From Deltaproteobacteria bacterium (GTDB taxonomy: Bacteria > Myxococcota_A > Polyangia > Polyangiales > Houyiibacteriaceae): DNA of 64,000 nucleotides. The stretch covers positions 620,001 through 684,000 of the forward strand of contig JAEPMI010000003.1 of the NCBI GenBank assembly GCA_017644045.1, given 5' to 3'. The notes below the pieces were generated by a model. The model searched no databases. It was given only the letters and a program-made list of their open reading frames with translations, and was not told the DNA's origin. Each line of letters starts with the position of its first letter. Positions within the stretch are counted from its first letter, which is position 1. The translations under genes were made by a program, and so were the position numbers. Below are positions 57,978 to 64,000 of this stretch, one piece after another.

Positions 57978-58480
57978 CCACTGGGATCAAGGGCCTGCAC
58001 CACAACGCCTACCGGTGCCGCGACTCGGAGGAGACCCGGAAGTTCTACGAGGAGTTCCTGGGTCTGCCGCTCGCCTGCGCGCTGGACATTCACGCCACCA
58101 AGACCGATCGGCCGGTGCACGTGCTGCACACCTTCTACGAGATGGACGACGGCAGCTACCTGGCCTTCTTCGAAGATCCGGACACGCCCTTCGAGTTCGA
58201 GGAGCAGCACGACTTCGACCTCCACATCGCGCTCGAGGTAGAGCACGATCACATGATGGCGATGTTCGAGAAGGGGAAGGCCACCGAGGGGATGGAGACC
58301 CGCGGCGTCGCCGACCACGACTTCATCCACTCGATCTACTTCCGCGACCCGAACGGCTACGTGATCGAGCTGACGACCAAGCAGCCGAACCACGACGAGG
58401 CGACCGACCCCTCGAAGAACGGCGCTCGCCAGATCCTCGACCAGTGGCAGGCCGACAAGGGCGATGCCGCCGCCGGGTGA
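57974..58480 (+). CDS. VOC family (glyoxalase/extradiol dioxygenase-like) protein
   Basis: A 168-aa vicinal-oxygen-chelate protein. Its first metal-ligand motif is 'KGLHHNAYRCRDSEETRKFY'; later candidate ligands lie in 'FDLHIALEVEHDH' and 'IYFRDPNGYVIELTTKQ', the typical C-terminal Glu strand. Family members are metal-dependent isomerases, lyases or ring-cleaving dioxygenases. The start is a GTG overlapping the GST stop (GTGA). A role in ring opening or in handling an unstable intermediate of this operon is an inference. Confidence 0.82.
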   Translation: MTTGIKGLHHNAYRCRDSEETRKFYEEFLGLPLACALDIHATKTDRPVHVLHTFYEMDDGSYLAFFEDPDTPFEFEEQHDFDLHIALEVEHDHMMAMFEKGKATEGMETRGVADHDFIHSIYFRDPNGYVIELTTKQPNHDEATDPSKNGARQILDQWQADKGDAAAG

Positions 58481-58973
58481 ACCGGCGCCGGAGCTCCGCT
58501 TTCCCCTCGTGGGCGGCGCGCGCTTCGATCTCGACGAGGCGCGCGCCGAGCAGGACTACCTGATCGTCGAGGTCTACCGCGGACACCACTGCGGGGTGTG
58601 CGAGACACACCTCCGCGAGCTCGCGGCGATGAAGGACGACTTCGCCGAGTACGGCGCGGCGCTGGTCTTCGTGTCGATGAACGACCAGGCCCTCGCGGAG
58701 CGAGCCGAGCGCGAGTGGGCCCTCTCGGCGATCCCGATCGGCTACGACCTCGATCTCGATACCGCGCGGCGCTGGGGGATCTTCATCTCCAGCCGCTTTC
58801 GCGAGAGCGAGCCGCGAACGTTCACCGAACCGGCGACCTTCGTGGTCCGGCGAGACGGCATCCTCTACGCCGCGGACCTGCGCAGCTCTCCCCACCTCCG
58901 ACCGCAGCTCGACCGGCTGCTCACGCTCGTGCGCCGTGCCTCCGAGGGCTACCCGCCCCGGGGCATCGCCTGA
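58464..58973 (+). CDS. Thioredoxin-like/AhpC-TSA family protein
   Basis: A 169-aa thioredoxin-fold protein of the AhpC/TSA type. It opens 'PGEPAPELRFPLVGGARFDL', then the active-site-like 'VEVYRGHHCGVCETHLREL', a CxxC rather than the single peroxidatic Cys context PxxxTxxC. 'YGAALVFVSMNDQALAERAE' and 'EPATFVVRRDGILYAADLR' continue the fold. It overlaps the VOC gene by 17 bp and so is translationally coupled. It may protect the dioxygenase or reduce a thiol adduct; the substrate is unknown. Confidence 0.78.
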   Translation: MPPPGEPAPELRFPLVGGARFDLDEARAEQDYLIVEVYRGHHCGVCETHLRELAAMKDDFAEYGAALVFVSMNDQALAERAEREWALSAIPIGYDLDLDTARRWGIFISSRFRESEPRTFTEPATFVVRRDGILYAADLRSSPHLRPQLDRLLTLVRRASEGYPPRGIA

Positions 58974-58989
58974 GCGATTCGAGAACCCC

Positions 58990-61974
58990 ATGACCGACGA
59001 AGCCCAGACCCTCTTCACCGACGCGCTCGAGGACACGCTGCCCGCCGTGCTCGACCGGCTCGAGTCCCGCCGGGTGCTGCTGCTGACGACCCCGTCCCGA
59101 CGTTTCGTGGAGCGGGTCCAGGCGGCGGTGGGCGACCGCGCGTTCGAGGTCTTCGACCAGGCGCGGGTCCACGTGCCGGCCGAGACCGTGAAGGAAGCCC
59201 TCGCGGCGCTCCGCGAGTCGAAGGCCGACACCCTGATCACCCTCGGCGGCGGGGCGGCCACCGGTCTGGCGAAGGCGCTCCGGCTGGAGGAACCGGGCGC
59301 GAGCGCTCGCTTCGTGGCGATCCCGACGACCTACTCGGCGTCCGAGCAGACCACGATCTACGGCGTTTGCGAAGGCGGCGAGAAGAAGACCGGTCGGGAC
59401 CCGAAGGCGCGCCCGGACGCCGTGATCTACGACACCTCGCTGACGCACGAGATGCCGGCCGCGCTCACGGCCAAGAGCCTGATGAACGCGATGGCGCATC
59501 CGATCAGCGCGCTCACGGAGAACCCCGACGAGGCCATCCGAAAGCTCGCGCTCCGTGCCATCGAGGACGCGGTCTTCGCGCTCGAGCAGCTCGCCGAAGC
59601 ACCGACCAGCCGAGGCGCGCGGGAAGCGGCCTTCCGCGCCACGGCGCGCTGCGGCGCGATCATCGAGCGCGGCAAGCTCGGTCGCCACCACCGGATGGCG
59701 CACTTCCTCGGCGGGACCTTCGACCTCGACCACGCCGGCGCGCATTCGATCTTGCTGCTGCACAACCTCCACGACCTCGCGAGGGAGGAGCCGGCGCTCT
59801 ACGCGACCATCGCCGAGGCGGCCGGGGTCGAGGACCTCCCGGGCCGGCTCTTCGAGATCCTGAAGCGCGGTGACGCACCCACTACGCTCGGCAAGCTGGG
59901 CGTGGAGCGCGAGCCGCTGATGGACGCGCTGGCCGGTCGCGACGATCTGCCGGTCGAGACCTTCGTTCGTGCGTTCCACGGCGGTTGGCCCTCGGTGCGC
60001 GTGCGCGTCGAGGATTGGGACCTCGACCGCATGGTGCGCAGGAGCGGCCCCGCGTTCGCGGACGCGGATCGCGTGGTGATCGCGATCCACGGCCGCGGCT
60101 CGAACGCCTTCGACTTCACCAAGCGGGTGCTCGAGATCGTTGGCGACGATCCCGGCGTCGCGATCGTCGCGCCCCAGGCGACCGACAACCGCTGGTACTC
60201 GAAGAGCTACACGGCCTCGCCGGCGGAGCACGGCGACGAGCTGAAAGGCGCGCTCGACACGCTCGAGAAGGTCGTCGCCGAGGTGCTCGAGGTGGTCCCG
60301 CCCGAGCGGGTCTTCATCGCGGGGTTCTCGCAGGGCGGCTGCCTGACCTCGGAGTACGTGGCGCGCAGCGGCCGAAAGCTCGGCGGGCTGATCGCGATGA
60401 GCGGCGCGCGAATCGGTCCGCTCGCGGACCAGCTGACGCCCAACGTCGACTTCGATGGGATGCCGGTGCTGCTCGGCGCCGCGGTCGGCGACAAGTGGGT
60501 GCCACCCGTCGACATCGAGGCGACCGCCGAGGCCTATCGGAAGGCCGGCGCTACGGTCGACCTGCTCATGACCCCGGGGAACACCCACGAGATCGCCGCG
60601 ATCCATCGCATCCGGGCGCGCGAGATCCTGCTCGGTCGCTCCGTCCGCGAGGGACACGCCGGCTTCGGCAACGCGCACGCGAGCGAGGCCCTCGAGGGGG
60701 CGATCCCCGCACGGCAGAACACGCCGCTTCGGCCGCGCTACGCGCTCTTCGCCGAGCAGGTGAACGCCACCGGGTTCACCGCGAAGCGGCACGCGAACGT
60801 GCATGGGTGGCTCTACCGGATCCGTCCCTCCGCACAGCACACGCCGCTCGAGCCGCTCGAACACCCGACCTTCGTGCCCGTCGATCCGCAGGGGGCGCCG
60901 GAGCCGAACCTCTCGGGCTGGGCGCCGATGCCCTACGCGGACGAGCCGATGGACTTCGTCGACTCGATGGCGACCTTCGGCGGCGCCGGTGACCCGCGGC
61001 TCCGCCGTGGCTTCGCGGTGCACCTCTACGCCGCGAATCGAAGCATGGAGCAGCGCTGCTTCTATGACGCCGACGGCGACCTGCTCTTGGTTCCGCAGGA
61101 GGGGCGCGTCACGCTGATGACCGAGCTCGGCGTGCTCGACGTCGACCCCGGTCACATCGCGACCATCCCGCGGGGGCTCAAGTTCTCGGTGCTGCTCCGC
61201 GACGAGCGCGCGCGTGGCTGGGTCGGCGAGGTCTTCGGCCGCTCCTTCGAGCTTCCGGAGCGAGGCCCGGTCGGCGCGAACGGGCTCACCGACGGACGCC
61301 ACTTCCGCGCGCCGAGCGCGTACCACGAGGACCGACTCGAGCCCGGCTACCGAGTCACGCTCAAGCACGCCGGCCACCTCTTCGAGGGCACGCAGGACCA
61401 CTCGCCCTTCGACGTGGCGGGCTGGCACGGGAACTACGCGCCCTACGTCTACGACCTCATGGACTTCTCGCCGGTCGGGAACCTGCGCTTCGACCACGGC
61501 GACCCCTCGATCTTCACCGTGCTCAGCTCACCGCTCGACGAGCAGGGCGCGCACGGCCTCGACTTCGTGTTCTTCCCGCCGCGCTGGGACGTCACCGAGG
61601 ACACCTTCCGGCCGCCCTTCTTCCATCGGAACGCGGTCACCGAGCTCAACGGCGTCATCCGGGACCCGGGCCACGCCCCCTTCGAGAGCGGCACCACCTT
61701 CCTCACGCCACCCATGACGGCGCACGGCGTGCGGACCCACGCGGTGGAGCGCTTCTTCCGCATGAACCAGGAAGCGGCCAACCGACCGCGGCGCTCTACG
61801 GACGCCTCGATGTGGTGGCAGTTCGAGAGCGTGCTGCCGCTCACATTGACCGAGTGGGCGAAGGCCGCGAGCCATCGGAACCGGGATTGGACGCACATCT
61901 GGGGGGCCTATCGCAGTCACTATCCGGGGAACGACACGCCAGCTGGAGGCGAACCCTCCTCACCTGGCGGTTGA
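58990..61974 (+). CDS. Fused maleylacetate reductase - alpha/beta-hydrolase - homogentisate 1,2-dioxygenase
   Basis: A 994-aa three-domain fusion. (1) About 1-340: iron-type alcohol dehydrogenase of the maleylacetate reductase group ('LITLGGGAATGLAKAL', 'VAIPTTYSASEQTTIYGV', 'RHHRMAHFLGGTFDLDHAGA'). (2) About 355-555: phospholipase/carboxylesterase-type alpha/beta-hydrolase, nucleophile 'GFSQGG' (Ser447), Asp501 in 'GDKWVPP' and His533 in 'GNTHEI'. (3) About 568-980: homogentisate dioxygenase, 'WLYRIRPS', 'HGNYAPY' (His813) and the iron ligands His879 ('FFHRN'), Glu885 and His912 ('MTAHGV'). All three active sites look intact. It probably chains ring cleavage, hydrolysis and reduction. The reading frame is continuous; it is the last gene of the operon. 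Confidence 0.88.
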   Translation: MTDEAQTLFTDALEDTLPAVLDRLESRRVLLLTTPSRRFVERVQAAVGDRAFEVFDQARVHVPAETVKEALAALRESKADTLITLGGGAATGLAKALRLEEPGASARFVAIPTTYSASEQTTIYGVCEGGEKKTGRDPKARPDAVIYDTSLTHEMPAALTAKSLMNAMAHPISALTENPDEAIRKLALRAIEDAVFALEQLAEAPTSRGAREAAFRATARCGAIIERGKLGRHHRMAHFLGGTFDLDHAGAHSILLLHNLHDLAREEPALYATIAEAAGVEDLPGRLFEILKRGDAPTTLGKLGVEREPLMDALAGRDDLPVETFVRAFHGGWPSVRVRVEDWDLDRMVRRSGPAFADADRVVIAIHGRGSNAFDFTKRVLEIVGDDPGVAIVAPQATDNRWYSKSYTASPAEHGDELKGALDTLEKVVAEVLEVVPPERVFIAGFSQGGCLTSEYVARSGRKLGGLIAMSGARIGPLADQLTPNVDFDGMPVLLGAAVGDKWVPPVDIEATAEAYRKAGATVDLLMTPGNTHEIAAIHRIRAREILLGRSVREGHAGFGNAHASEALEGAIPARQNTPLRPRYALFAEQVNATGFTAKRHANVHGWLYRIRPSAQHTPLEPLEHPTFVPVDPQGAPEPNLSGWAPMPYADEPMDFVDSMATFGGAGDPRLRRGFAVHLYAANRSMEQRCFYDADGDLLLVPQEGRVTLMTELGVLDVDPGHIATIPRGLKFSVLLRDERARGWVGEVFGRSFELPERGPVGANGLTDGRHFRAPSAYHEDRLEPGYRVTLKHAGHLFEGTQDHSPFDVAGWHGNYAPYVYDLMDFSPVGNLRFDHGDPSIFTVLSSPLDEQGAHGLDFVFFPPRWDVTEDTFRPPFFHRNAVTELNGVIRDPGHAPFESGTTFLTPPMTAHGVRTHAVERFFRMNQEAANRPRRSTDASMWWQFESVLPLTLTEWAKAASHRNRDWTHIWGAYRSHYPGNDTPAGGEPSSPGG

Positions 61975-62005
61975 CGGTCAGGGCGTGATTTTTCAGCATG
62001 CACGG

Positions 62006-64000
62006 ATGAAGTCACCCCAAGTAATCGTATCGCTCGTGCTACTCCTCGCCGCCGCCTGCGGTGACGACGGCGGAGACACCGCTGGCGTCGACGGCGGACC
62101 CAGCGTCGACGGAGCCATGGCCGACATGGGCGGACCCGTCCCCAGCTGCAGCGACGGCATCCAGAACCAGGACGAGAGCGACGTCGACTGCGGAGGCGTC
62201 TGCGGCGCGACCTGCCAGCCCGGTGACATGTGCGGTGCCGACGGCGACTGCACCACCGACGACTGCGACGGGACCTGCCAGCCCTTGGAGAGCTGCGAGG
62301 ACGGTGACCAGAACGGCATGGAGACCGACGTCGATTGCGGCGGTCCCATGTGCATGGGCTGCGCCGAAGGCGAGATGTGCACCGAGGACGACGACTGCGC
62401 CGAGGGCGCGTGTGCCGGCGGCGTGTGCTCGCCGACCTTCACCATCGGCGGCACCGTGACCGGCGTCGTCGGCGCGGGCATGGTCCTCCAGAACGACGGC
62501 GGCGATGACCTGGCGATCAGCGCGGATGGCACCTTCACCTTCGCCACGCCGGTCGCCGCGGGCGCCGACTACGCCGTCACCGTGCTCTCCGGACCGGGCA
62601 CGCCCGAGCTTCCGTGCACCGTGACTCGCGGCCGCGGAACGGTCAGCGCTGCCGTGACGGACGTCGCGGTCGACTGCGTCACCTTCCCCGACGACATTGC
62701 CGACGCGGTCGGCCTGACGGAGGGCGTGGAGGTCCGCTTCACCTCGGTGGGGACGACCCTCGAGACCGACGAGGTCGTCTGCGACGAGGGCGGCACGGTC
62801 TGGTTCACCTTCACCGCGGCCGAGGCGGGTGACTACACCGCCTACGCGACCGGCTCCGATCACGACACCGAGATCACCTGGTCCGAGAGCCTCACGGGCC
62901 CGACCGAGGAGTGCAACGACGACGCGGACGACTCGTACGACGCCATCGACGCACAGCTGACCTTCGCGGTCGACGATCAGCGCTTCGTGCAGATCGGACT
63001 CCACGACACCGAGTACCGCGGGACCGGCGGTGTCGGCGTGGCGCGCGTCGTGCCGGCGGCCGACGACTTCGCGGAGGCGGTGGCGTTGACGCTTCGTGCC
63101 GGCGCTCCCACGGCGGTGCAGGGCATCTCCTTCGCCGGGACCGAGGGGCTCGAGACCGACGAGTCCGTCGCCTGCGGCAGCGAGACCCTCGCGGATGCAT
63201 CGGCCTGGGTCGAGTTCACGCCGCCGACGTCCGGCACGTGGATGATCGAGGCCAAGTCGTCCGACGAAATGGACGTGGCGGTCTACTCGGGCACCGCGGT
63301 CGCGGCCACGACGCTGCTCAACTGCGTGACCCAGGACAAGAAGTCGCTCCTGGTCGATCTGACGGCCGGCGAGAGCTACCGCATCCGCGTCGGCGACGTG
63401 GACGCCGGCGGCCGGCATGCGGTCGTCCGCGCCGAGCGTGTCGTCACGCCGCTCACGGCGTCGGTGGTCGACGAGGACGGCGACGGCGACTCCGGCAACG
63501 TCGGGTCCCACTCCGACATGGTGATCCTCGGCGGCGAGCCGGCGGTGGCGTACTTCGACTCGGACAACGGCGAGCTCCGCTTCGCGCAGCGCAGCGGCGG
63601 CACCTGGACCGACGAGCTCATCGATGGTGACGGCGACGGCACCTCCACCCAGGTCGGCCAGTGGGTCTCACTCGCGCTCCTCGACAGCGGCGAGCCGGCG
63701 GTCAGCTACTTCGACTCGACCAACGGCGAGCTCCGCTACGCCGAGCGCAGCGGTGGAAGCTGGACCGACGTGCTCGTCGACGGTGACGGCGACGGCACGT
63801 CCACCCGGGTCGGCGAGTACTCGTCGCTCGTGGTGCTGAGCGACGGCAACCCGGCCATCGCCTACTTCGATCGGACCGCGGAGGAGCTTCGCTACGCGGA
63901 GCGGGCGAGCGGCACCTGGTCGGACGTGCTGGTGGACGCCGACGGCGAGGGCACCTCGACGAACGTCGGGCGCTACCCGAGCCTCATCGAGCTCCCGACG
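62006..64000 (+). CDS. Repeat-containing lipoprotein (runs off the window)
   Basis: At least 665 residues, open at the right edge. 'MKSPQVIVSLVLLLAAAC' is the signal with lipobox. Then come Cys-rich modules ('CSDGIQNQDESDVDCGGVCG', 'CEDGDQNGMETDVDCGG') that recur widely in myxobacterial surface proteins. A beta-sandwich region follows, with two DVR/pre-peptidase-like domains ('VWFTFTAAEAGDYTAYATGS', 'AWVEFTPPTSGTWMIEAKSS'). From about residue 495 tandem ~48-residue repeats of the type 'LLDSGEPAVSYFDSTNGELR' and 'YAERSGGSWTDVLVDGDGDG' continue to the edge, suggesting a propeller. The fusion gene ends 31 bp before its start. Confidence 0.8.
   Translation, partial: MKSPQVIVSLVLLLAAACGDDGGDTAGVDGGPSVDGAMADMGGPVPSCSDGIQNQDESDVDCGGVCGATCQPGDMCGADGDCTTDDCDGTCQPLESCEDGDQNGMETDVDCGGPMCMGCAEGEMCTEDDDCAEGACAGGVCSPTFTIGGTVTGVVGAGMVLQNDGGDDLAISADGTFTFATPVAAGADYAVTVLSGPGTPELPCTVTRGRGTVSAAVTDVAVDCVTFPDDIADAVGLTEGVEVRFTSVGTTLETDEVVCDEGGTVWFTFTAAEAGDYTAYATGSDHDTEITWSESLTGPTEECNDDADDSYDAIDAQLTFAVDDQRFVQIGLHDTEYRGTGGVGVARVVPAADDFAEAVALTLRAGAPTAVQGISFAGTEGLETDESVACGSETLADASAWVEFTPPTSGTWMIEAKSSDEMDVAVYSGTAVAATTLLNCVTQDKKSLLVDLTAGESYRIRVGDVDAGGRHAVVRAERVVTPLTASVVDEDGDGDSGNVGSHSDMVILGGEPAVAYFDSDNGELRFAQRSGGTWTDELIDGDGDGTSTQVGQWVSLALLDSGEPAVSYFDSTNGELRYAERSGGSWTDVLVDGDGDGTSTRVGEYSSLVVLSDGNPAIAYFDRTAEELRYAERASGTWSDVLVDADGEGTSTNVGRYPSLIELPT

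Noticed and set aside
62039-63511. A 490-aa minus-strand frame near the right end
   Set aside because: It mirrors the lipoprotein with a good signal peptide, lipobox and repeats on the plus strand; the antisense translation is compositionally biased.

Overview
The window is a G+C-rich chromosomal segment that looks like a myxobacterium of the Polyangiales/Sandaracinaceae type. That placement is inferred from gene content alone: many lipoproteins with signal peptides ending in a lipobox Cys, MopE-like 'DxDGDG / CDDxxADxxP' metal-binding repeats, RCC1 and beta-propeller lipoproteins, a giant Ser/Thr kinase fused to an AAA/TPR module, a sigma-54 activator and several PilZ proteins. No rRNA, complete tRNA or CRISPR array was seen.

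Layout. 0-5.3 kb: a Uma2-type nuclease, a DUF6985 (immunity-like) protein and hypothetical lipoproteins. 5.3-13.5 kb: a MopE-like lipoprotein, an HNH endonuclease, more lipoproteins and three near-identical PilZ genes. A 16-18 bp palindrome (core TGGCTCCGCGGAGCCA) is scattered through 5.5-25.7 kb in ten copies, two of them translated inside the HNH gene. 13.7-19.8 kb: a two-gene defence-like operon of visibly lower G+C, consisting of a Shedu-family nuclease with a striking Lys-rich KKKVT tandem-repeat tail and a 1535-aa STAND NTPase with an N-terminal Cap4/PD-(D/E)XK-like nuclease domain. 19.9-26.4 kb: a cassette-like array. A 720-bp direct repeat (the palindrome plus the 3' third of a dehydratase gene) flanks about 5 kb of unrelated small genes, including a barstar-family immunity protein, and shorter degenerate copies of the same repeat lie between those genes. 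25.7-31.4 kb: a 2-hydroxyacyl-CoA dehydratase component and its two-domain ATPase activator.

31.5-53 kb: small hypotheticals, lipoproteins, a ferredoxin divergent from a sigma-54 activator with a large palindrome between them, a ferritin-like lipoprotein, a DUF2200 protein, the kinase/AAA/TPR regulator, MopE/RCC1, beta-propeller and VWA lipoproteins, a hemerythrin and a LysR regulator. 53-62 kb: a second LysR regulator and an SRPBCC protein next to a tightly coupled catabolic operon (acyl-CoA ligase, citryl-CoA-lyase-like protein, GST, VOC protein, thioredoxin-like protein). The operon ends in a 994-aa three-domain fusion of maleylacetate reductase, an alpha/beta-hydrolase and homogentisate 1,2-dioxygenase. 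62-64 kb: a repeat-containing lipoprotein that runs off the end.

The observations most worth following up are the repeat-punctuated cassette array, the Shedu/STAND nuclease pair with its Lys-rich tail, and the trifunctional aromatic-catabolism fusion with its operon.
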